Translations under genes and position numbers: made by a program
The notes under the pieces: model-generated
What the model saw: the letters and a program-made list of their open reading frames with translations, nothing else
Told to the model about the DNA's origin: nothing
Databases searched by the model: none
Source: Hermodice carunculata
Taxonomy: Eukaryota; Annelida; Polychaeta; Eunicida; Amphinomidae
Length of the DNA: 64,000 nt
NCBI GenBank assembly: GCA_964020975.1
Contig: OZ026629.1
Span: 45,496,961 to 45,560,960, forward strand
Direction: 5' to 3'
In this document: piece after piece, positions 25,323-38,300 of the stretch
Numbering within the stretch: position 1 is the stretch's first letter
How the letters are laid out: each line of letters begins with the position of its first letter

Positions 25323-26262
25323 TTGTGTGTGTGTGTATATATATAGTATGGAATGCCTTTTGTTGTTTTGTTCAATGTTCTATCAGAAGAACAAATCATG
25401 TTCATGCGGTGAGCAAATGCATTTGTTCAAGTGATTAAATACAGTTTATTTGTTCCTCTGAATAAATTGATTTGATGTTCTGATTAAATAGGTAGGTTCT
25501 TCTGATCAAATTGATTTAATCAGAGGAACAAATATACTCTTATTCGATCACATGAACAAATATATTTGTTCAGATGATTTAATTGATTTGGTCCAAAGAA
25601 TGAATAGATGGTATTTGATCATCTGAATAAATCAAAATGTTCCTCAGATCAAATTGATTTGATCATCTCAACAAATATACCCCAACTTAAGTAAATTAAT
25701 GCTGTCTGTCTGATTTGTTCAGCAGATCAAATATTTATACTTTGGAACAAATCGCTTCTGCCAGTATTTGATCTGCGCAACAAATAGTACACAGACCACT
25801 GGAAGTGATGAGTGGCATACCAGAGGGAGTAATTATTATCTGGTTGTAGAGAAACTCCTGTTTATTCAGCAAATCAAATAGATTTGATCAAGGGAACAAA
25901 TATTGTTCACATGAATTAATCGGGATATGCCCTATTTTATTTGATCAGAAAAACAAATCGATTTAGTCATCTGAACAAATGCATTTATTTATGTGATCAA
26001 ATTCATCTTATTTGTTCCTCTGAACAAATCTATTTGATCTTCTGATTAATTCAGTTTGTTCTTCTCATCAAATCATTTTGATCAGAAGAAGAAATATACT
26101 GTACTTAATCAGATGAACAAATACAGTTGTTCATCAGATAAAATCAATTTGATCATGTGATTAAATATTTAGTCTCTTGATTAAATATTGATTTACCTGA
26201 TCAAATATTTAATCTGCTGATCAAATACTGAATAAAACAAACGGCATTCCATAATACATGTG

Positions 26263-26305
<43 letters not shown>

Positions 26306-26346
26306 ATTTTGTGTGTGTGTATGTATGTATGTATTACGTATGATGT

Positions 26347-26416
<70 letters not shown>

Positions 26417-29400
26417 ATACATATATTCTTACCAGGATGAAAACCTAATCCTTTAAAAATGTTTTCAGACAATATTGATGACCAAATTGTCCTTGGTTGA
26501 AACATATTTTATTAACAAATTACAAGAAATATGTTAACCGGTCACGCCCGGAACATTTGGGAAAGAGGGCTAAGCCCTATGTGAATCCCTTTTGCAAGAA
26601 GGCACAGGACATACTAGATGCAGAGAAACATACAAAAGAAGATTACAATAAGACAATACAGACAGCAGGGCAAAAGACTACCACCTAATACATTGTATCT
26701 TGATACCAGAAAGTACAATGTCATCAATTAATAACAGTAACAAACTCAGCCAATAACAGTTGTTTTCAAACGGTCGGTCTTACAAATATATTCCTGCACT
26801 ACTAAAAAATGTCCTTTGATATATGCTTCAGGTTCAGGGTCACCTCCAGGAACACCAGGGAGTGCATCAGGGTCTGGTTCTCCACCAGGTAGTCCAAGGA
26901 GTGTTGGCTCTGGCAGTCCACCAGGAAGTCCACACACTGGCTCTGGTAGCCCTGCAGGCTCACCCAGAAGTGGAGTGTCAGGTTCTCCACCTAGGAGTCC
27001 TAGAAGCAGATCAGGAAGCCCACCAGGAAGCCCTCACAGTGGAGGATCTGGCAGTCCACCAGGTTCTCCACGATCAGGAAGTCCAGGTAGTAGGTCTAGG
27101 AGTCCCTCAGGAAGTTACAGAAGTGGAACTCCTCCAGGCAGCCACAGAAGCGGAAGTCCAGTTGGCAGCCACAGAAGTGGGAGCCCTGTTGGCAGTCATA
27201 GAAGTGCTAGTCCTGCAGGTAGCCACAGAAGTGGTAGTCCACAAAGCCCCAGAAGTGGCAGTCCTGCTGGAAGTCACAGAAGCGGAAGCCCTGCAGGAAG
27301 TTACAGAAGTGGAAGCCCACCAGGTAGTTTTCGAAGTGGAAGCCCAGCAGGTAGCCACAGAAGTGGGAGTCCAGCTGGTAGCCACAGGAGTGGAAGTCCT
27401 GCAGGTAGTCACAGGAGCAGAAGTCCAGCAGGTAGTCACAGGAGCAGAAGTCCGGCAGGTAGTCACAGGAGCAGAAGTCCGGCAGGTAGTCACAGGAGTA
27501 GAAGTCCAGCAGGTAGCCACAGGAGCGGAAGTCCGGCAGGTAGTCACAGAAGCAAGAGCCCTGCAGGTAGTCACAGGAGCAAGAGTCCATCTGGTAGCCA
27601 CAGGAGCAGAAGTCCAGCTGGCAGCCACAGGAGCAGGAGTCCTGCTGGCAGCCACAGGAGTAGAAGTCCAGCTGGCAGCCACAGAAGTCGAAGCCCAGCA
27701 GGAAGTTACAGGAGTGGATCTGGCAGTCCAGCAAGGAGTGGATCTAGAAGTCCTGGGAGGAGTCGGACTCCAAGTCCAGGAAGCCGTCACTCTGGCAGTC
27801 CAGGGCGCAGCAGAAGTGGTTCAGCTAGTCCTGCAAGAAGTGGTTCTGGCAGCCCTAAAAGTGAGAGTGGAAAAAGAAGCAGAGCAGGTAGTGATGCAGA
27901 GCAAGGAAACCAACACTCAGGTAGAAGATACATTATGCTTTTGTGACAAATAGTTTGTATTGTATATCATAAAGAAATAAAGACTTCACAATACATATAG
28001 GATGTCACATACGTGGGGTGAAATATGGTGTTTTCCTGTCAGTAGAGAGCACATTTGTTGGTAATATCCACAAGTGACTGCAGGTGATTAATGAATGTTA
28101 CCAACAGATGTGCTCACAAGTGACAGAAAACAGTGTATTTCACTCCTACCAATGTGAGATTCTATTTATGCTATGTTTAACTGGGTGATTACTGCAAAAA
28201 TTATGCCCTATAGGCCTACTTTCAACACCGTTCAGATGTCTTATCTTTGTTCATGCCAGCTGTAGTCAATGTACCACTTCACACCTCATGTACAGTCAAA
28301 CATTGCAACACACATTTGATTTCATGGTCATATTAATGCACTACATCATTGTTGCTGGCACATTACAATTAAGTTGTAACAATGTTTTGGTCATGTGACT
28401 AGGGTAGAATATGGTTTTTGGTTTTAACTCCCCAAGAACCATATTTAATTCCCCCCACCATAGAGGTACCTGTTGTCATAAATTAACAAAGACAAACAAC
28501 GAACAGTGTGGAAATTGCAAGGATAAACCTTGATATTGCTTTGTCACTTCTCTGAGTTCTTATAATTTTCATGATATTATATCAACACTCTCATTGTATT
28601 TACATGCAACTGTGTTAAAACTGCATTTGTACATGTTAAACAGGCAGCGACTCTGAAGGTGAAATTGGACAGAGAAAGAAGAAAAGGAGGATTGGCAGTG
28701 AGGATGAAGGGTCTGTGGTGAATGGAGATATGAATGGTTAGTCGATTATATTCTCTTGACATATTTTTTCTCTTTATACATTTAGTAGTGTAGGGGAAAC
28801 ATGATTGAGTTTGATTTGTGTAAATATAATGAAAATGGAGGTTGCAGTAGCTCTTTATAGACAAAATTTATTAGGATCCTAAAATTTTGGTTCATAAAAT
28901 TCTGAAAACTTAACTAATTTAGAGTTGGCACACACGTTTAGCAGTACATGTGTATGTAAAAAATCAGGTAGCATTTGCTTCCTCATATTCTGAAATAAGT
29001 TAACATGACAGAGTGAAGTTGTAAACAAAATTTGCAAATCTGTTGCTAAAATTAACAGTTGAAAACTGACTACGGTCACAACAGGCACTGAAGGCTCTAG
29101 TGATTTGTTGAAATCGCTATTTTGTTTTGTTGTATCTACAGTGACAGCAACAGTAGATGAACTGTTTGGTGATGCTGATGACATCAGCTCAGATTCTGAC
29201 AATGAGGCTAAGCCAAGAGAAGAGGGAGAGGATGGACAACCCCAGGTGTGTAGTACCTTCATATTTGTACCATATGATACCTTGGTGTGTCTCAAAAATT
29301 TCCCTTTATGTGTAAATTTATATTTTTGGTGCTCTATGTGTACCAGTTATCACTTAAATGTCTAAGATGATACTAATGGAAGATACATATGAGCTGAAAA

Positions 29401-32299
29401 TTAATGCCTTTCGCTTGAGATGTCGGAAGTTAGAACCCATTGAAGTTGGTTTAAATGTGTGTGTGAGTATACACATATGTATGTATACATAAACATGCAT
29501 ACATACATACATGTATCACACACTTCACTGAGGAATAATCAGTGAAGATGCAACAGAAACAAGGCAGATACATGTAAGAGGGCAAGCAGAAAAGTTAAGT
29601 CAGCCTCATTTGGAAGAGATGCATTGTCTTCAAACCACGATCTTTCAGATAACTTTGAACCAAAGACTGTGTAATAGCATGAAATTGTTATCTTTTGGTA
29701 TCCTTGTGTATTCCTGACCAAATAGAAGTAATGGTTTATTGTCATCAGAAGCTAGGTTTGCAGTGGATGCACCGTTGGGGGATTCTTTTGTCACAATTTG
29801 AAGTATTAGACTGTGTTGTTCATCCATCTGTGACACAGTTGAGCATTTTCCATTTTGAAATTAATAGTCTGTCAGAAGTCCATTTGAAGGGGAATACATG
29901 TAGTACTCTAGTACATGGAATACCATAAGGCACCAAAAATTTACCAGTCTCTGTGCTGTTAGAAACTTAATAAGTGGCCTATGACAGTTCTGTGCTGAGT
30001 TGACCTTGCATGCAGAGACTGAATGTGGCACTTGATAGATCCACTCAAGATACAAATTTATGTGGTCAGTGGTGTTTGAGAAAACTATGTATACAAAGTA
30101 CATGTGTTTATAACATTTTATCAAGTATGTATGTACATATATATTTTAGTGTATTTTCAGCATATTTTGGTCCATATCTTTTGTAATACTGCAGGCAGTG
30201 TCTGTTAGTCTGATTGATCTTCCTGCCAAGTTTCCTGATTATTCATGAAAAACTCCTTGAAAAAATAGCCTTCTCAAAAATTTCACTTCTTGGCCCATAC
30301 ATCATGTTATACTGTGGGTGGCACCGCCAATATGGGACTTGACCTTTTGACCTAGATTTTCATACACTTAATAAGTCCTGAAAGTTATAAAGGGCTACGT
30401 TGAAAACTGTGGACTGTATCGCATCCACAAACAAAACTTTTTGGAGAGATTCACAGGCAGAGAGACGTGACTGATTGCATAAGCTCTGTGACCTATGGTC
30501 TGCAGAGCTTAAAAAAATCTAATTTTTGTAGGCAAGTAAATCTTGTCTGATGTACTTTTAAATCAGTCCAAAAAATTGTTTATGTTGTATATATGTATTT
30601 AATTACAGGTTATGGAGGGTGAGGAGGGAGAGGAAGGGGAGGAACAGCCAGAGGAGATTCCAGAGACCAGGATTGAGGTGGAGATACCCAAAATCACCAC
30701 CAATCTGGGAAATCATGTTCATTTTGTCAAACTGCCAAACTTCCTGAGTGTGGAGACCAGGTAACCGATTACGATATTAGATATTTTGTAGCTGGTGGAC
30801 AGTGTAGCCACATATATGTATGGGTGCATGGTTGGCTGAACAGTAATATGCTTACCTTTCGCCTCTGTGACCCGGGTTTCAATCTTTTTAAAACTGTTTG
30901 AGGAAGTTGGCATTATCTCTGCTGAACACAACATACCTCCCGTCATCAGGAACATTAACATACCAGTTTTCCTTGGCTGAAACTCTAATCTAGATTAAAG
31001 TGAAGAAATTGGTGCTGAAATACATAGATCTGTGCTGAATTTTTTATTTTCAGCACACAAATCTCTTTCATACATTGCATATACTTTATATATCAAACAT
31101 TGTACGTGTACATAGAAACTTCATTCTGTATATAGAAACTTCCTTCTCATGTAATATTTTCTGCAGAATGTGTTCTTTTCAATTCTCTGAGATAAATTAA
31201 CATACATATGTCTCATAGTTTGTTAAGATTTAAGATTCATGTATTTCTATAAGAATTTTCTTCATTTACATATTTATAATTTCCCGCTACATCTGTACAA
31301 CAGTAATACAGATATCAGGACACATCTAAAGTGAACTTTTTCAATCAAAACCACCAGCCTGCTACCTGGTGATACTCGTTACCGTGTGGACATTGCTACA
31401 CGGTGCTAAGTTACCTGGTGTTCATTTAAGGGTATGGAATAGACCCATTTTTGAACTGCCACAACATTAACAACAGATCTTAGCCAGGGAAGCATATAGT
31501 GAGAGTTCCTACAGCTGTAACTGTACACAGTAGTTTTCTATGAGTTTTGCAGTTTTCTTTTACCCTATGAAACATAATGAAGTACATTATATATGCCTAC
31601 GTCTGTGCCATGGAGAGTAACTTGATAAGTCAATACTTGCATTGTTTCCCAATCCATGTAAAACAGATCGGTCTCTAATACACATGTGTGAATGAAATAA
31701 TGCATGATATTTAGTGTGTATTACATGTTTGGTGCAACAAAACCAACAGAACATTAATACACTTGTTGAGGAAAGATAGCAGTTACAAGTGAGCATACAG
31801 TGATATAATTTAATTGATGCAATCAAATAGATACCAGGACACCTTCACTGGTTTTGGCAAGGAACTTCTTTGTTGGAATGTTTATACAGTTCTCAGTTTA
31901 TTCACACAACTGAAGGTGCAACTGCTGTTCAAAATCATATTCATCTTATCAATACATTTACTGCTGATTTGATATGTGTATGCCTGTGTCTTGTCACGTT
32001 TCATACCTCCTGCAAACCAAGTTTATGGGGTACACGGATATTAGCTTGTCCAACTGTCCATATGGAGCACAATCCTTGCAAGCTACAATTCTTTTGATTC
32101 ACAGACAACATCAAACTCAAATTTACCTCAATTGTACCCTGACACTATTTCTTCACCTGTTTACATTTTCAAGGTCACAGGACCCATGTGTGTGCAAAGT
32201 GGCAGTATCCACTCTGTCAGAAAAACCAACAATCAAAGTAAGACAATACATTGAAAGTTATCAGTGATAGAAGATGTGAACCGTGATGAAAATAACTTC

Positions 32300-32377
<78 letters not shown>

Positions 32378-35300
32378 TTACATTTAACTTATGGCCTGTT
32401 ATATTGTAGGCCATTTGATTCTACTACATATGAAGATGAAATTGATGAAGATGAAGTACTAGATGAGGAAGGCAGAACCAGAATGAAGTTGAAGGTATGG
32501 CCTATCAGCAGTTATATTTTCAGAGCACTGTAGTTAATACAACTCATTGCCTGTATCTTGCTGTACTTTGGACGTAGTATACTCAAGGACTCTCGTGTAT
32601 TATAATTTCTGATCTACTACCTTAAAAAGAATATATTTTGTGAAAGAAAAGATGACATCAAGTTTGATTCTGCCACTGAATGTAGAATTTTAGTATTGCC
32701 ATTGATATTATTGAATTTTAATTTTAATTCTTTACTTGTACATAAAATTTAAAATAATCTTGAAAAATTAAAATCATATTTAGTTTATACATGTAGTGCC
32801 AAATGAAAGAACACATAACATCTCCAAAACCGTATTGTAAATTTTTGAAAAAGTGCTTAATTTTTAATTTCATCGCTGCATTTTTTTTTTTCAAAAACTA
32901 AAATTGTAAATTTAATTAAAATATCCTGTAAATTTTGAAATAAGACCCTTATCCAAAATTAAATTTGGTTTCACTGATAAAAGTGTACTGTTTCATTTCC
33001 CATAAGAAAACAGTGTTCCCGATTTTTTGGTGTTTGTCCATTTTCCTATGCAAAAACAGGTAAAATTAAAGTTTTTAAAGTGATGAAATTTTAATCCTTA
33101 CAGAGATTTCATTATCTTCAATGGCCTGATCCAAATGTATACTTTTAGAAAATATAAAGTTTATATGATCTCAAATATGAAGTCTAGTGTGTGTAAGGAC
33201 ATGTTTGCAGTAAAGTCGTATTTTCTGTGTAAAGTGCTGTGAAAGTGTACCATGCCCTTAAAACTTGCATGTAGTGTTTTTCTTGCAAAAATGACACTAA
33301 TACTATGGATGGTCAGAAAATTGAAGTTGCATGTGTTACAGTTCTCGTATTTGATATCTGATATTATCACAATTTTTGCTGATGATAAAGAAAACATCTG
33401 ATTTTGGATGTGGTGTCTAATTTTTTTATATAATATTTTCGTGCAGTTTTGTTAACCCCAAATTACAGAAAAGATCAATAACAGCAAGTTCCTCTCCAAC
33501 GTGCATTACTGGGGTCACAGGTCACCAGTATACTGAGTATCACTTGTCGCAGCACTTGTTCTGGTTGGCTGCCCTTTGTGAACATCCCAAAGGTTTCCAG
33601 GGTATAGAGCAGCCGAATAACGCAATCTATTTCCATCTGGCAGCAGGGCTGTTCATCCAAGTGCAGTCATTTCTTTTGTTGTCAAATTTACAGATACAGA
33701 GAATCTTATATGGCTGCATGTGATTTACCACTTTTCTCTGATGAAGGATCATTGTTGGTGGGGGAAATCACGAGTGACTGCAGGTCAGCAGTGATTTTCC
33801 CAAACAACAACAATCCTGAGCAAGAGAAAATAGTACATGTAACTCACTCTCCAGTCATGTAAAATTTTGTATATTCTATGTTTAATTGGGTATTCATCAC
33901 AAAAATATGCTAGGCTTACTTTCAAAGCCGACCTGGTTTGTCATGTTTACATTTGTTGTAGTTATTCAATGTCAAGTGTGATGTAACCATTGTATAATCA
34001 AACATCCCGCACGCAAAATGGGTTTTTTTTATATGTTAATACACTACTATATATACTACTGATGTAGGCAGGTCACAGTTTAGTTGTAACAGTGGTTATG
34101 TCATGTGATCTACAGTGAGTTACTACTTTTGAATTTCACTCTAGAAAATGATAAATCACCTTATAACATAGAATTAAAACACTGAGTCAGAATTTCATGC
34201 ATTCATGTCATTGTAGGTAGAGAACACTATCAGGTGGAGGACTGCTAAGGACTCTGATGGCAATGAAGTCAAAAATTTTGATGGCACAAGCTCAAAAGAA
34301 AGTAATGCAAGAGTTGTCAGGTGGTCAGATGGAAGGTGAGTCGTGGCATGTTAAAGTTCATCATGGTGTTTGCTCAATGTCTCAAGTGAACAAACGTAAT
34401 CATATGTGATGTTGTGACCAAGAAAGTGGAAGATGAATTTACTTCAATGAAGTTAAGCTTAGATTCTTAAAGCACAATAACATGTTAAAAAAAATACTGA
34501 ATAATGTAACAGATGCCAGATCGAGAAGAAGCTGAGACTAGTATTGATGGCCATTTAAAGATATTTTTGTGTGAAAATATGCTTGAAACATGGTGTTAGC
34601 TTTTGTATGCACCAGCTGATTCTTCCAATACAATGTAGACAAAATGTGGCAACAGAGGAATTTGTTTATGGTTATTTCTACAATTACCCTATCTATTATT
34701 AAGCAGGAAAAAAACCAGTCACTAAACTGAATTTTTTTGCAAGGCATTATGTACATGTGCATGTATTTGTAAAAAATGCTAAGGCTATAATCCTGCTTAA
34801 ATGTACTTTTTTGCAGTTTATCTCTACATCTGGGTAATGAAGTCTTTGATGTTCACACCATGATCTTACAAGGGGATTTCAACCACTTATTTATCAGACA
34901 AGGTACTGGTCTGCAGGGACAGGCTGTATTCAGAACCAAACTGTCATTCAGGTAAAAACAGTTGTATCAATATTTTATTTCATGTTTTCTGTGCGTGTGT
35001 ATGTGTGTGTGTGTGTGTGTTGTTGTTGTTGTTGTAGTTTGAAAACAGTGCATGGGTCATGCTAATACATTCAGACAGTCTGATTCACATTATGGAGAAT
35101 CATTCTCAGCTCTTTCTGTTATGAAGGATGTGCAGAACACCCGAGCAAAGACTTCTCTTTGAGAAAACAAAATGATGTACGGCAGTCATTTTTGAGACTT
35201 TTTTTGACATACGAATCATCAGTGTGGAAGAGAATGTTCAGTTCTGAATATTTTTTTAGTGATACATGACCTTTAGTACAAGTGCCTTGTCTGTTGTCAA

Positions 35301-38300
35301 GTGCTGTATCTTGCAGACCACAAAACAACTTTGTAATATCCTATCACTGGCTATAACCTGGGTAACACACCTTTATTTCAGGCCACATTCGACAGATTCC
35401 TTCACTCACAGAAAAATGACCATGTCACTGGCAGATCGGTCCACTAAAACACAAAAGATCCGTGTTTTGCCCATTGCTGGCAAAGACCCAGAATCCCATA
35501 GAACAGAAATGATCAAGGTATGTTCACATGGCTATATGTCATAGAGTTTGAATTGCTGTATCATCAGCAGAGCTTCTTGAGCATAATTTGAGGACATATA
35601 AACAAGCTGTCAACCTAACAGAAAACTTTCTTTTGTAGATTATTTCAGGCTATTAAAGCATGAATTAAATGGTTTAAAGTAGGAAATAGCCCAAATAAGC
35701 AAAATGGTATAATTCTTAATCGTATGTGTTTGTTATACTGGGTCTTGTGAGGATGGCACTGTCGGGAACCAAGACTTGAAATGGAGAGTAAACTCTGTTC
35801 TCCACTTTTAGTGTGCCATATCTGTTACCACCTGTGTGGTGATACAAAACGGAAAAAATGCCCCCCCCCCCCCCCTTCAGCAATTTGCATTTCATGAAGG
35901 CTGAAGGGCAGAATGTTTCTGTTTCACATCACCACACAGGTGATGGCAGTTTGATCTAATAATGAGTATTTATTCTCGTAAATGAAAGCTTAAAGTTAGG
36001 ACTAAGAACTGTAGCAGTTTGTACTTTTTAAGATTTTAGAGCATTTAGCCCTAAATTAAGCCACAATGAAATTTGTGACATTTTGTCTTACTATTGAAAG
36101 AGGCTCCTATATTAAATGCAGATCAATGAATTGAAAGAGTAAGGAAATAGAGGTTCCTTTTAAAAACTTAATCATGGATAATGGAGCTGAAATGTGGGTG
36201 GCTAAAGTAGTATCAAGGAAAAGGAGTTGGGGAATTTCAGACTTTTTTAAACAAATAAAAACAGTGAAGACATATCATAAGGTAAAATTAGATTCCACAG
36301 TTAGTTGAAAATGTCCAGTATATTTTTTGTTTTGGATGTAACAGGATTACCAGTATTAGAGATGAACCTAGAGGTGTATTTTTGAAGACTTGCATTGATG
36401 TCTTGAACAGTCAAGTTTTGAATAGGGACACTAAACTATGGGGCATTAGATTGCAGGGACTTCAAACACATTTCCCTGCAGCCTCATACTTCCATGCAGG
36501 ACATCTTTAGTTATCAGACTCATTTTCAAGGACAAGAAGGTGTTATAAATATTAGTGCAGACTGTACCAGGCCAAACAAGCAAAGATTGACTGTTTGACC
36601 AACAAATCCAGCATAGAGAATTATTTTCCGTTCAGTGAAAGGGGTGAAATGAGATTATGCTGCAGAACTATTTTTTGTTTTTGTTTTTTTTGTGTGCAGA
36701 AAGAGGAGGAGAGGTTAAGGGCATCTATACGAAGAGAAAGTCAACAGAGACGAATCCGAGAAAAGGCACACCACCGGGGCTTGAATGCAGGCTACCTGGA
36801 GGGAGATTATGAAGAAGAAGAGGAGGATGAAGGAGGAATATCATTAGCTGCCATTAAGAAACAGTACAAGAATGCACGCAAAGGTATGTTGGAGATGCTA
36901 TGCCCTCTAGTGTATAACAGAGGAGGTATTAAGTCTTGTTAGGCCAAGTAGCAATTCTGTAATGCTGTTTCAGTTTCATGCAAGATCATGAGGTGGGTAC
37001 AAGTAACTTGATTTTAGTGGAGTATGGAGAAGATGAGATAAAGACATAACTTTAAGTTTACACATACCGTGGAATGCTGTTGTTTAATGTTGTGTCATGA
37101 AATGAGAGGGGGATTTGTCACATGGGTGGTTTGACAAATTGAGTAGGTCATGTCAAAATGAAGAGCATGTTCTTTCTTGATACAGCTACAGTGAAACCTG
37201 TTTTGAGAGACCACTGAGGAAAGACAACCTGCGTTTTCAGACCATGTTTACTATGCCCCGTTTGCCATCTTTTCCATGTTATTGCGCCTCTATTGAGAGA
37301 ACACGTGCCTTATGTGACCACTCTTTGGCCTGTCCTAGGAGTGGTCGCTCAAAACAGATTTTACTGTATTTTGAACAGACCACATTTCTTGGTTCATGAT
37401 GTGAAGGTAAAAAGGAAGTAAATCCCAAGCTAAAACTGTCATCCAATTTCCATGAATGAATTGTAGAGATAGTCACTAATTTCAAAAGAATGTCTATGTC
37501 ATGCTCTGAATTTGTCAATTACAAAGATCCTAATATTTCAGCCCGAGGCCTCTTATCGGTGTTACTGTGTGCACTCTTGCCCGGTTTGTATGCCCCCAGT
37601 AGCAACAGTTCAGTGTGCTATTTCAGAAAAAAATACAAAGACTGAAATAAGAACTAAAAAATAGCCTAGTATGTGGACACCTGAAGTAAACTTTGGCCAA
37701 TGTACAGTGAATCTTTATTTTTTTTTAGCTCAGCTGATGTATCAGTCAGCTGAGCTTATGTTATGACTAGCCATCTGTCATTCGTTTGTCCGTCGTCCAC
37801 AATTCACATTTTCGACTTCTGCTCCAAAACCGTCAGACAGATTCACTTCAAACTTGGTGGGGATGTGTCTTGGGTGGTTTTCTATGAAGTTTGTCCAAAT
37901 GGTGACGCTCCAGTGAATTTTGGATTTCTCATGATTTTTTTGTTCTTTTTTTGGGGCAAATCTTAAAAAATCTTCTTCGAAACTTCTCACTCAGTTGCTT
38001 TGATATCACACAGGGACACTCCCGGGGACTCCTAGTTCTGAATTTGTTCACCAGGTGGCACTGCAAATTTTTTTCTGATTTTTTGGGGTGTCTTTTTGCT
38101 ATTTTTGACTTTTTCTTCAGAATCGTCACTCAGATTAAGCTGAAACTTGGTGGATATGTTCCTTGTGGTAAGGTCAGACAAAGTTGTTTACTAGGTGGCA
38201 CAACTGTGGATTCCTGATTTTTAACGGTTCTTTCAATTCGGGTTCTTACCTGTCAATGCAGCTTTGCTATTGATTACTATGTAAGTCAATGGGCATTCTA

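Noticed and set aside
26823-27953. A second long plus-strand frame (376 codons) over the LEO1 RS exon, and minus-strand frames at 27107-27790
   Set aside because: They follow from the 27-bp repeat, which keeps other frames open. Only the SRSP frame joins LEO1 exons in phase.
37763-38217. Frames reading [10 protein letters not shown] and [10 protein letters not shown] in the family A arrays
   Set aside because: The same phrase recurs because the DNA unit repeats. Frames shift between units, so this is a non-coding satellite.
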